From assembly GCF_028864145.1 (NCBI RefSeq), contig NZ_JARBHJ010000001.1:62001-126000 (forward strand): a DNA stretch of 64,000 bases. The letters run 5' to 3'. This document shows positions 1 to 7,818 of this stretch, in pieces. Within the stretch, counting starts at the first letter, position 1; each line of letters opens with the position of its first letter. The position numbers were made by a program, and so were the translations under genes. The notes below the pieces were generated by a model. That model searched no databases. It saw only the letters and a list, made by a program, of their open reading frames with translations, and had not been told where the DNA came from. Source of the stretch: Actinotignum schaalii (lineage in GTDB: Bacteria > Actinomycetota > Actinomycetes > Actinomycetales > Actinomycetaceae).

Positions 1-705
1 CGGAAGCACCCCGAGGGCAGGGCGGGCAGGTTTCGCCCAGAACTGGGTGAAGGACAGGCCCAGGTGCTCCACCAGGGAACGCAGCAGCGGCAGGGAAATT
101 CCCACCACTCCGTGGTAATCACCCTCGAGGCGGTCAATAAAGGGGCCACCCAGGCCGTCCGCGGTAAAGGAACCGGCCACTTCCAGGGGCTCCCCGGTGG
201 CGATATACGCCTCGATCTCCGCCGCGCTCAGGCGCGCGAAAGTGACCGTGGCCCGGGAAATCCCGGCCAGGGAACGCCCGGAAGGAACGTGAACTAGGCA
301 GTGCCCGGTGTGGAGAATTCCGGAATGCCCGGACATGCGGGCCAGGCGCTCGCGGGCCACTTCCGGAGAATGCGGCTTCCCGTAGACCTCACCCTCGAAT
401 TCGAACATGGAATCGCAGCCCACCACAAAATCGGCCCCCTGGGCCGGTCCGGGGGTAGCGGCCACATCGCGGGCTTTGGCCGCGGCCAACGCGAGCACTC
501 CCTGGGAGGGACCCCCGTGCACCCGCGCGAGCAGCGCATCTTCATCCACGTGCGATACCTGCACCAGCGGCTCCACGCCCGCGGCCCGCAAGGTGGCCAG
601 GCGGGCCGGAGACTGGCTGGCAAGAGCCAAGGTCAGGGAGGGCAGCGCGGGCATATGCGCCGCGGGCGTATGCGCCGCGCCGCCCCCATCATGAGTCATC
701 GGCAT
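1..705 (-). CDS. maf: Maf-type nucleotide pyrophosphatase (partial, 3' end outside window)
   Basis: This is a predicted Maf-family nucleoside triphosphate pyrophosphatase, a cytoplasmic house-cleaning enzyme that hydrolyses non-canonical or modified NTPs to NMP and pyrophosphate. About 235 codons are visible and the stop codon lies beyond the left edge, so only the last few residues should be missing. Near the N-terminus SQSPAR matches the substrate loop of the family. Further on, DFVVGCDSM followed by GKP supplies the conserved acidic and lysine residues. Three in-frame ATGs are possible, at 705, 699 and 654. The one at 705 lies 13 nt after the stop of the upstream DUF885 gene, but the one at 654 gives a protein length closer to the family norm. 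No convincing ribosome-binding site decides between them. The family call is firm; the exact nucleotide substrate cannot be told. Confidence 0.88.
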   Translation of the reverse strand, partial: MPMTHDGGGAAHTPAAHMPALPSLTLALASQSPARLATLRAAGVEPLVQVSHVDEDALLARVHGGPSQGVLALAAAKARDVAATPGPAQGADFVVGCDSMFEFEGEVYGKPHSPEVARERLARMSGHSGILHTGHCLVHVPSGRSLAGISRATVTFARLSAAEIEAYIATGEPLEVAGSFTADGLGGPFIDRLEGDYHGVVGISLPLLRSLVEHLGLSFTQFWAKPARPALGVLP

Positions 706-718
706 AGGAAGGACCGGC

Positions 719-2395
719 CTAGCGCGAAAGCTCGCTGCGCAGCACGTCCAGGCCCACCCCGCCCAGGCGCAGGGCCTTCATATGCCAGGCCTTGAGGTCG
801 AAGCCAGCGCCCGCGCGGGACCGAGCCTCCTCACGCAGTTCCTTCCAGATCCGCGCACCCACCTTGTAGGCGCTGGCCTGCCCGGGCCAGCCGAGGTAGC
901 GGTCCAGCTCGTAGGAAAGGAAGGACTGTTCCATAGCCACATTCGCGCGCAGGAAACGCCAGGCGGCATCGTGATCCCAGGCGCCGGTGCCGAACTGCCC
1001 GCCGGCCACCTTCCCGGCATCCTTACCCAGATGCACGCCCATATCCACCACGATGCGGGCCGCGCGCAGCCGCTCGGAATCAAGCACGCCCATGCGGTCA
1101 CCCGGATCCTCGTGGAAACCGAGCTCGGCCATGAGGGCTTCGGCGTAGAGCGCCCAGCCTTCCCCGTGCCCGGAGACCCAATAGGCCTGACGGCGCCACG
1201 CATTGAGCTGATCCTTGAGGTAGACGGCCAAGCCCAGCTGGAGGTGGTGACCCGGTACGCCTTCGTGGTAGACCGTGGTCTTTTCCTGCCAGGTGTGGAA
1301 TTCCGTGACGCCTTCCGGCACGGACCACCACATGCGGCCCGGCCGGGAAAAATCATCGGACGGGCCGGTGTAGTAGATACCGCCCGAATTCGAGGGCGCG
1401 ATCATGCATTCGATGGTGCGCATCGCCTCGGGAATATCGAAGTACTGCGTGGCCGCGGCCATAGCATCATCGGCGGTATGCTGCATCCAGGAGCGCAATT
1501 CCTCCACGCCGTGCAGGGTGTAGCGTTCTTCCTGATCGAGGCGGGTGAGGGCCTCGTTCACGCTCACGCCCTCCCCGTACAGCTCGCGCGCAATGGCTTG
1601 CTGTTCCGCGTCGATTCGCTCCAGTTCGTGGATACCCCACTCGTATGTTTCATCCAGATCGACGACGGCGCCCAGGAATTCGCGCGAATGCAGCGCGTAA
1701 CGATCCCGGCCCACCGCATCATTTTCGGTAGCCCCCGGGAGGAGACCCCGCAGTGTTTCGGCCAGTTCTCCGTAGGCCGCGCGGGCCTGGGCAGCGCCTT
1801 TCTCCAAAGCGCCGGCAAGTTCCGGGGCTGCGGCCGCCCCGCGCTGGGCCAGCCCCGCGAAGCTACCCGAATCGGAGGCTGCACCGAGGGCCTGCTCCAG
1901 GCAGCGCTCCACCTGCCGGGCCGCGAAAACGGGGCCGGAAGCGGCCCGCTGGGCCAGGGATTCCCGGTAGCCGGCCAGGGCCCGCGGCACATCGTTCAGG
2001 CGCGCCGCGATGGTTTCCCAATCGGAAGTGCTGTCCTGGGGCATCACGTCAAAAACATCGCGAATCCCCTGGAGCGGGGATTCAATAACATTGAGCTTGC
2101 CGACTTCTTCGCCGGCTTCATGCAGCTCAATTTCCAGGCCGAGGCGATCGCGTAGGCCTGCGGCGGTCACCCGATCCGTGGCATCGCGCTCCTCGAGATG
2201 ATCGAGGGCCGCCAGGGTCTCCCGCACGTTATCCATATGCGCGGCAATCCCGGCGGGGGAGTAATCATCAAGCTTGGTTTCTGGGGCACCGGGCAGGCCG
2301 GTGAACGTCACCGTTTCGGGTGAGGTGTCGAGGACGCGCTGGAAATAGCGGTCCGCGAGGGCATCAATATCTGTGTGTTCTCGTTTATTCTCCAC
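719..2395 (-). CDS. DUF885 family protein, probable zinc-dependent hydrolase
   Basis: A 558-residue protein of the DUF885 family, cytoplasmic by the absence of a signal peptide or membrane segment. The motif HEGVPGHHLQ in the C-terminal half has the metal-binding look of the family (His-Glu followed by two His), and a downstream GHGEGWALYAEALM segment carries the acidic residues that normally complete the site. Members are usually annotated as peptidase-like; the substrate is not known here. The open frame extends upstream to a TTG at 2440, but the conserved N-terminal helix begins right after the GTG at 2395, which I prefer; no start has a well-spaced Shine-Dalgarno. The maf gene follows 13 nt downstream on the same strand and is probably co-transcribed. 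Confidence 0.85.
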   Translation of the reverse strand: MENKREHTDIDALADRYFQRVLDTSPETVTFTGLPGAPETKLDDYSPAGIAAHMDNVRETLAALDHLEERDATDRVTAAGLRDRLGLEIELHEAGEEVGKLNVIESPLQGIRDVFDVMPQDSTSDWETIAARLNDVPRALAGYRESLAQRAASGPVFAARQVERCLEQALGAASDSGSFAGLAQRGAAAAPELAGALEKGAAQARAAYGELAETLRGLLPGATENDAVGRDRYALHSREFLGAVVDLDETYEWGIHELERIDAEQQAIARELYGEGVSVNEALTRLDQEERYTLHGVEELRSWMQHTADDAMAAATQYFDIPEAMRTIECMIAPSNSGGIYYTGPSDDFSRPGRMWWSVPEGVTEFHTWQEKTTVYHEGVPGHHLQLGLAVYLKDQLNAWRRQAYWVSGHGEGWALYAEALMAELGFHEDPGDRMGVLDSERLRAARIVVDMGVHLGKDAGKVAGGQFGTGAWDHDAAWRFLRANVAMEQSFLSYELDRYLGWPGQASAYKVGARIWKELREEARSRAGAGFDLKAWHMKALRLGGVGLDVLRSELSR

Positions 2396-2484
2396 TGCTC
2401 CAGAATAGCCCGCGGCTACCCTCCACTCCACTCCCAGCAAAATCCCTGGATGAAAACATGGACGTGAGTGTCAAGGATGACTAG

Positions 2485-2490
2485 TATACT
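2485..2490 (+). promoter_or_regulatory. candidate -10 box for the adenylate cyclase gene
   Basis: TATACT is a near-consensus actinobacterial -10 hexamer in the 198-bp divergent gap, about 100 nt before the cyclase start. No clear -35 hexamer is seen at 17-18 nt. The long leader between box and gene has no obvious regulatory fold that I could recognise. Confidence 0.4.
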
Positions 2491-2593
2491 GTGATGGAAG
2501 GCACTTTATTTATGGCCGGCGGTTGGCGCTCCCTGTTCTCCTCACCTGAGGCGGCGCCGCGCCGGTGGTGAACAGCTAAGGGAAGGGGCTAGT

Positions 2594-4060
2594 GTGGCTG
2601 AGCAATTCGCTAGCGCGCCGCGCCCCTTACCCTATCCCGAAAAATTGCGCGAAGTGGGCGATGGTGGTGCGCGCAAACATTCCGGTATCGGCCCGGCCAT
2701 GAGCCCGGACCTCATCGCTTACCTCCTCGGGGGTGGCGTCCAGCCCGCTGAAAGCGCGGAGCTCAGCGCGGATGATATGGCCCAGTTGCGGCGTAACACC
2801 GCTGCGGATTTGCCTCTTGGCCCGGAATCCGGAGTGCCCCGGCCCGGGCATGCCGCACGTATGGAAGCCCCGGTAGATTGTAATTTCGTGCCTAGCCGGG
2901 AAACAGCGGCCCGCACCTCGCAGCGCTCGCGGGCGTGCCGGCCCGCGCCTGATAGCCGGCGGCCGGGCAGCACTCGGGCGCCGGAGTCCGCCGCGCCAGC
3001 GGCGGCGTCGTCGTACCACTACGCACCCCCGCGTCAGCCGCAGGCTTCGGCGGATACGGAACCCACCACTTTCTCCGCCTATATGGAGCATCTTGAAGGC
3101 GGGCTACCGCGCTATACCTTGCGCCAGGCCGCGGAGCTTACCAATATGGACACGGAAGGCGTGCGGCGTTTTTGGCTGGCGCTCGGTTTCCCCACCATCG
3201 TGGATGAAGATAATGAACGCGTTTTTACGGACGGGGATATTACCGCGATGCGGGCGATGGCGGAATCGCTCGGGGAATCCCCGCTGACGGAATCGGCCCT
3301 TACATCGCTGCTGCGCGCCAGTGCCCACAATGTGGATCGCATGCTGCAATGGCATGTGGAAACCTTGCTTGAACTGGCCGAAACTACGGGTGGGCTCGGG
3401 CCGGTGGATGCGCGGCGCTGGGTGCTTGATCATTTCGCCGATATTGAAGAATTCTTGCGGCGTACCGCAGCGTATACCTGGTCGCGGCAGGCCGCCGCGC
3501 TGCTGCGCCATACCGAAGCGGAAATCGCCCATATTAATGAGGATGACGCCATCCCGCAGATTCCGCGCGCGGTGGGTTTTATCGATATTGTGTCCTTCAC
3601 GAACCGGACCGAGCGGATGACCTCACGCCAGTTCATGGAATTTATTGAGCGTTTCGATTACACCTGCCGCGCCGTCATTACCGGTGGGGGTGGGCGCGTG
3701 GTTAAATCCATGGGCGATGCTTTCCTCTTTATTGCGGACGATATCGTTACGGGTGCAGATATTGTGTGCGATGTGACCCAAGCCCTGCGCGATACCCCGG
3801 AGATTCCGGCGGTGCGGGCCTCCCTCACCTGGGGGCCGGTACTGGGGCGTTTCGGTGATGTCTTCGGGCCGTCGGTGAATATGGCCTCCCGGCTGGCAGA
3901 TGTGGCCTCCCCGGGTACGGTTCTTACCTCGCGTCCGGTAGCGACCGCGCTCAAGGCAGTAGGGGAGAATCGCTTCACCACGATCTCAGTGGGAACCCCT
4001 ACTCTCCAGGGACTAGGTGCCACCGAGGTGCTGGAGCTGCGTCGCATCCGTGCGCATTAA
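2594..4060 (+). CDS. class III adenylate cyclase with Rv1264-like N-terminal regulatory domain
   Basis: Predicted to make cAMP from ATP in the cytoplasm. The 488-residue protein has a disordered, Arg/Pro/Ala-rich stretch (about 85-150), then a regulatory domain starting with YTLRQAAELTNMD (about 170-310), and a C-terminal class III cyclase domain (about 325-485). The metal-binding aspartates are D331 (in FIDIVSF) and D375 (in KSMGDAFLF). The base-selecting pair is K371 and D422, and N429 and R433 of NMASR fit the transition-state residues. The 51-residue spacing of K371 to D422 equals that of mycobacterial Rv1264, whose N-terminal domain inhibits the enzyme in a pH-dependent way. All catalytic residues are present, so the enzyme should be an active homodimer. 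GTG start with GGAAGGGG just upstream. It stands alone, with a terminator hairpin behind it. Confidence 0.88.
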   Translation: MAEQFASAPRPLPYPEKLREVGDGGARKHSGIGPAMSPDLIAYLLGGGVQPAESAELSADDMAQLRRNTAADLPLGPESGVPRPGHAARMEAPVDCNFVPSRETAARTSQRSRACRPAPDSRRPGSTRAPESAAPAAASSYHYAPPRQPQASADTEPTTFSAYMEHLEGGLPRYTLRQAAELTNMDTEGVRRFWLALGFPTIVDEDNERVFTDGDITAMRAMAESLGESPLTESALTSLLRASAHNVDRMLQWHVETLLELAETTGGLGPVDARRWVLDHFADIEEFLRRTAAYTWSRQAAALLRHTEAEIAHINEDDAIPQIPRAVGFIDIVSFTNRTERMTSRQFMEFIERFDYTCRAVITGGGGRVVKSMGDAFLFIADDIVTGADIVCDVTQALRDTPEIPAVRASLTWGPVLGRFGDVFGPSVNMASRLADVASPGTVLTSRPVATALKAVGENRFTTISVGTPTLQGLGATEVLELRRIRAH

Positions 4061-4092
4061 GAACGGGTGCTTTCGCGTGTATCGAGAAAGCC

Positions 4093-4131
4093 GCTCCGGG
4101 GCTGGCTTACGCCCGTTTCACGCCCCGGGGC
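4093..4131 (+). terminator. hairpin terminator after the cyclase gene
   Basis: GCTCCGGGGC at 4093-4102 pairs with GCCCCGGGGC at 4122-4131 (10-bp stem with one G-T pair), followed 14 nt later by an A-rich tract. It separates the cyclase from the two-component operon. Confidence 0.6.
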
Positions 4132-4161
4132 ACAGGCCCTGAGTGAAAAAAGAAAATAGCT

Positions 4162-4167
4162 TAGACT
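4162..4167 (+). promoter_or_regulatory. -10 box, probably giving a leaderless transcript
   Basis: TAGACT ends 6 nt before the GTG start codon of the response regulator at 4174. That spacing puts the transcription start on or next to the start codon, and there is no Shine-Dalgarno in the gap. No good -35 hexamer is visible. Confidence 0.6.
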
Positions 4168-4173
4168 TTCAGT

Positions 4174-4845
4174 GTGACTACTTTGCTTCTTGTTGAGGAT
4201 GATGCCGCTATTTCCGGACCGCTGGCCCGCGCGCTCGGGCGGGAAGGGTACACCGTGGACCTGGTTGCTACCGGGCGGGATGCGCTGGACCAGCTCACCA
4301 ACGGGGTCGATATTATGGTCTTGGACCTCGGTCTGCCGGATATGGATGGCCTCGAGGTAGCGCGGCAGGCTCGCGGGGAGGGCCATACTTTCCCCATTCT
4401 CATTCTTACCGCACGCACCGAAGAAGTGGATATGGTGGTGGGCTTGGATAGCGGGGCGGATGATTACGTCACGAAGCCTTTCCGGCTCGCGGAGCTGCTG
4501 GCTCGGGTGCGGGCGTTGCTGCGGCGTACCGAGCAGGGCAATGACCATCTCAATGCCCAAGATATTTCGGTGGATACCGGGGCGCGCCGGGCGCTACGCG
4601 AGGGAGTGGAGCTGCCACTCACCGCTAAAGAATTTGATTTGCTTACCGCGCTGATTCGCAGGGCGGGGGATGCCGTGTCACGTGAACTGCTGCTCAGTGA
4701 AGTGTGGGGGGATGAAAACGGTTCCTCCTCGAAGAAACTTGATATGCATATTTCGTGGTTGCGCCGTAAATTGGGCGACGACGTTGATAGTCCTCGCTAT
4801 ATCTCCACGGTGCGGGGACTGGGCTTCCGTTTCGAAACTCACTAA
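4174..4845 (+). CDS. OmpR/PhoB-family response regulator
   Basis: A 223-residue DNA-binding response regulator. The receiver domain (1-115) has the acidic pair E8/D9/D10, the phosphoacceptor D51 in MVLDLGLPD, T79 and the switch lysine K101. The C-terminal winged-helix domain (about 128-222) ends with the typical RGLGFRF segment. It should be phosphorylated by the histidine kinase encoded 9 nt downstream and act as a transcription factor; the regulated genes are not evident. The start is a GTG with no Shine-Dalgarno, explained by the leaderless-type promoter directly before it. Confidence 0.93.
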   Translation: MTTLLLVEDDAAISGPLARALGREGYTVDLVATGRDALDQLTNGVDIMVLDLGLPDMDGLEVARQARGEGHTFPILILTARTEEVDMVVGLDSGADDYVTKPFRLAELLARVRALLRRTEQGNDHLNAQDISVDTGARRALREGVELPLTAKEFDLLTALIRRAGDAVSRELLLSEVWGDENGSSSKKLDMHISWLRRKLGDDVDSPRYISTVRGLGFRFETH

Positions 4846-4854
4846 GAAGAACCG

Positions 4855-5928
4855 ATGCGCGCACGTTCTTTGCGGATGACGATCCGCACCGCGCTGGCGG
4901 CTATTTTACTGGTCGGGATTCCCGCGCTGGTGATGGGCGGGGTGACGATCCCGCGCAATGCCCTTGATGAGGGGCGGGCCCGGCGGGATATGGTGCTCTT
5001 CTTAGGGGCGGAAATCCTGGCGATTATCGTAGCTATTTTGGTGGCGGTGGGGATCGCCATGCGGGTCTCGCGCCGCATTTCCGCGCCGCTTATCTACCTG
5101 GCTGCCGCTGCCGAACAGCTGGGAGCGGGAACCACCCGCCCGCAAATGGCGCCCTCGGGAATTGAAGAAATTGACCTGGTCTTTGAGGAGATCGCGCGCG
5201 CCGCGGATCGCATGGCCGGCAGGCTTTCCGCTGAACGACAATTCGCGGCCGATGCCTCCCACCAGCTACGCACTCCGCTCACCTCGCTATCCATGCGTCT
5301 GGAGGAAATCCAGTACCTCAGCAAGGATCCGGACGTTAAAGAAGAAGCTACGCGTTGCCTGGAACAGGTGGAACGCCTGACCGGAGTGGTGACCGATCTG
5401 CTTCACGCCTCGCGTGCTCAGGAAAGTGCCACGGAGGCGGTGGCGTTGCAACCCATTTTTGCCCAGCAGGGTGTGGAGTGGGAGCGGGCTTTCGCGGCGG
5501 CAGGCCGGAAAGTGGTCTTCACGGTGGGCGAGCACGGCCCGGTGCTCTCTGATCCCGGGGCGCTCTCCCAAATCATTGCCACGTGCGTGGAAAACTCGCT
5601 GAAATACGGGGCAGGGACGACGGCGGTTACCTCGCGCCCAGCCGGCCGGGGCGTCATTATCGATATTAGTGACGAGGGAGAGGGAGTCGCTCCCGAATTC
5701 GTGGAAGCTATTTTCACCCAGGGATTTTCCCTGGGCGGGTCCACCGGATTCGGCCTGCCGCTCGCCCGCCAACTAGCCGAACGCAATGGCGGGCGGCTGG
5801 AATTATCCCAGGCGCGGCCTCCTGTTTTTTCGGTGGTCCTTGCCGCGCTCCCGGCTGCTCTTGACCCGGCGAAGGTTTTCCCCGCGGGTGGCGAAATTTC
5901 GGTGGGTGCCCGCAGGCGGCGTTTCTAA
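4855..5928 (+). CDS. sensor histidine kinase, partner of the preceding regulator
   Basis: A 357-residue membrane histidine kinase. Two membrane segments (about 11-30 and 46-69) are separated by only about 15 residues, so there is practically no extracytoplasmic sensor domain. A HAMP linker (about 70-125) leads to the dimerisation helix with phospho-acceptor H136 in DASHQLRTP. The ATPase domain has the N-box CVENSLKYG, DEGEGV, and GFGLPLARQL. The next gene is convergent with an 11-nt gap. A kinase built this way may sense membrane state or an internal signal rather than an extracellular ligand; that is inference from the domain layout. Confidence 0.9.
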   Translation: MRARSLRMTIRTALAAILLVGIPALVMGGVTIPRNALDEGRARRDMVLFLGAEILAIIVAILVAVGIAMRVSRRISAPLIYLAAAAEQLGAGTTRPQMAPSGIEEIDLVFEEIARAADRMAGRLSAERQFAADASHQLRTPLTSLSMRLEEIQYLSKDPDVKEEATRCLEQVERLTGVVTDLLHASRAQESATEAVALQPIFAQQGVEWERAFAAAGRKVVFTVGEHGPVLSDPGALSQIIATCVENSLKYGAGTTAVTSRPAGRGVIIDISDEGEGVAPEFVEAIFTQGFSLGGSTGFGLPLARQLAERNGGRLELSQARPPVFSVVLAALPAALDPAKVFPAGGEISVGARRRRF

Positions 5929-5939
5929 AATCCGCGGCG

Positions 5940-6458
5940 CTAGTCGCGCACCCGGAACACCACGTAGCGGTAGAGCACGTAGCGGCAGGCGGTGCCCAAA
6001 ATTAGCCCCACCACATTGGAGGAAATATTATCGGCCAGCTGGGAGCGCATATCCAGCACGTAGCGGGAGAACCACAAGCAACCCAGCTCAATCGCCATTC
6101 CGCACAGATTCACCGCCACGAATTGCAGGAATTCACGCATTTTTTCGGTGGAGCGCTGGCTGCGGAACGTCCACAAGCGATTAGCCACCCAGGAGAAAAT
6201 CACGGACAGCGTAACGGATATGACTTTCGCCGTCATGGATTGGTCGCCCGGCAGCCGCACCAGTCCGGTATGAGCCAGCAGATTAAAAATACCCACATTG
6301 ACGATATAGGCCCCCAGCCCCACCGTGCAGAACTGCAGGAATTCCACGAGCCACTGCCGGAAGGTCTGGCCCTTGAGCAAACGGCGCAGCAATTTCTCCA
6401 CCCGGGCGCGGGTGGAAGAACGCGGTGCTGGGGTTGGTTCCGGTGCTGGGGCAGTCAT
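5940..6458 (-). CDS. GtrA family membrane protein
   Basis: A 172-residue protein with a Pro-rich, basic N-terminal tail (1-35) and four predicted membrane segments, matching the GtrA family. Members often help move undecaprenyl- or decaprenyl-phosphate-linked sugars across the membrane for cell-surface glycosylation. The sequence FLQFCTVGLGAYIVNVGIFNLL is split here only for description: FLQFCTVGLG then AYIVNVGIFN, a typical first segment. No polyprenyl-phosphate glycosyltransferase is adjacent; the nearest is at 23573. The ATG at 6458 lies 7 nt after a TAGTCT box at 6466-6471, so translation is probably leaderless. Confidence 0.85.
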   Translation of the reverse strand: MTAPAPEPTPAPRSSTRARVEKLLRRLLKGQTFRQWLVEFLQFCTVGLGAYIVNVGIFNLLAHTGLVRLPGDQSMTAKVISVTLSVIFSWVANRLWTFRSQRSTEKMREFLQFVAVNLCGMAIELGCLWFSRYVLDMRSQLADNISSNVVGLILGTACRYVLYRYVVFRVRD

Positions 6459-6465
6459 CGAGCTG

Positions 6466-6471
6466 AGACTA
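6466..6471 (-). promoter_or_regulatory. -10 box for gtrA-like gene, leaderless type
   Basis: On the minus strand TAGTCT is followed after 7 nt by the ATG at 6458, with no Shine-Dalgarno in between. The box starts just after the stop codon region of the upstream LCP gene. Confidence 0.5.
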
Positions 6472-6478
6472 TCACGCT

Positions 6479-7816
6479 TTAGAAAGCGGGAAGCATATCG
6501 GCCGGAGTCAGGCTCCCCTCGCGCATTTTCCGGAAGAATTCCGGGGTACGCTGCGGATCGAGGAGCACATTGGATTGCCCGTTAGCTCGGTAATCAAGAT
6601 CAGCGATGGGGGGAACCCCGGCCAGGCCGCCTTCGCCCAGCACGCTCCCGAGCGCCAGCCCGGCCCGCCCCACGTTGTACAGCGAGGTATCGCGATCTAC
6701 CGTGAGAATGGAGCCGGCGGTGCCGACCATGCGCCGCTGCAGCGGGAAATCCACCAGCGTTGCCGGGGTCTTCAGCTTGCTAATCAGGGAGGACACCACC
6801 TGGCGTTGCCGGTTGGTACGCCCGAGGTCACCCAGCGGATCGGATTTGCGCATCCGCGCGAAAGCGAGGGCTTGGGCGCCGTTTGTATTGTGGCAGCCAG
6901 CTTCCCATACCATGCCAGAGTCCGCATCGTCCACGTCGTCGTCGTAACACAGGCGCACTCCGCCGGCCGCGTCCACAATCTGCTGCACCCCGGCCATAGA
7001 AATCTGGATGTAGTGGTCCACCGTCATCCCGGAGAGCTCCTCAACCGTTTCCACCAGGAGGCGCGGCCCGCCCAGCGCAAAGGAAGAATTGAGCTTTTGT
7101 TCGCCCTCCCCGGGAACATTCACGTAGGAATCACGCGGGAGGGAGACCAGCGCGGGCGCCCCGGATTCGGGCACGTGGAGCAACATAATGGTATCCGCGC
7201 GTTCGCCCTCGGTCGGGTCGTCAATGCCGTCCGCTTCGCGCACATCCGAGCCCACAATAAGGTACGTGGTTCCGCTCGTTGCACCGGCCCCGCTCAGCGC
7301 ATCCGTTCGGGTCAGCTTGGAATTACCGTAGAAGAACAGGTAGGCGGGCCAGGTCACCGCAAGAATAAGAAGAACGACGACGATGCCAGCAACCCAGCGC
7401 CACGGGTGGCGGCGCCGGGTCCGCCCGGCAGGCGCACCCATCCCGGGCGTATCCGGTGCCGGATAGCGATCAGCGCCGGGAAGCGGGTGGGCGGCGGCCG
7501 GTGCAGCCTGCGCGGCGGGGCGCGCCGGCGGGTAGGAAACTACCGGGGGATAGGAAGGTGCCTGCTCGAAGGACTCTGCCGGACGAGCGGGTGCCCCCTG
7601 GCGCTGCGGAGCAAAGCTCGGGGGCTGCACGGGGGCGGGCCGGCGCGGAGCTCCGGCGGCCCGGGTAGCGCCCGGAGTATCGGCGTAGTGTTCGCGTGCT
7701 GCGGGTGGCACAGTGCGGCCGCGTCCCACCGCTTGGGCGCCCTGCGAGGATGGGCGCGGAAGCTTGCGCTTAGGTGGGAACGACGGCGGCGGGGTAGCCC
7801 CATGGAAACGGTTCAT
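6479..7816 (-). CDS. LytR-CpsA-Psr (LCP) family protein
   Basis: LCP proteins transfer lipid-linked polymers such as wall teichoic acid, capsule or arabinogalactan-type glycans onto peptidoglycan outside the membrane. This 445-residue protein has a long Pro/Ala/Arg-rich cytoplasmic tail (about 1-145), one membrane segment (about 148-168) and an extracellular LCP domain. LIVGSDVRE, RADTIMLLHV and SLPRDSYVNV carry the conserved Asp and Arg residues. I place the start at the ATG at 7816, 2 nt after the TGA of the second LCP gene (TGAGTATG), indicating translational coupling; a longer frame from 7846 would overlap that gene. Confidence 0.92.
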   Translation of the reverse strand: MNRFHGATPPPSFPPKRKLPRPSSQGAQAVGRGRTVPPAAREHYADTPGATRAAGAPRRPAPVQPPSFAPQRQGAPARPAESFEQAPSYPPVVSYPPARPAAQAAPAAAHPLPGADRYPAPDTPGMGAPAGRTRRRHPWRWVAGIVVVLLILAVTWPAYLFFYGNSKLTRTDALSGAGATSGTTYLIVGSDVREADGIDDPTEGERADTIMLLHVPESGAPALVSLPRDSYVNVPGEGEQKLNSSFALGGPRLLVETVEELSGMTVDHYIQISMAGVQQIVDAAGGVRLCYDDDVDDADSGMVWEAGCHNTNGAQALAFARMRKSDPLGDLGRTNRQRQVVSSLISKLKTPATLVDFPLQRRMVGTAGSILTVDRDTSLYNVGRAGLALGSVLGEGGLAGVPPIADLDYRANGQSNVLLDPQRTPEFFRKMREGSLTPADMLPAF

Positions 7817-7818
7817 AC

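Noticed and set aside
782-2155. 457-codon plus-strand open frame opposite the DUF885 gene
   Set aside because: It is the mirror of a well-conserved gene. In GC-rich coding DNA the antisense frames are often open, and the translation shows no family motif.
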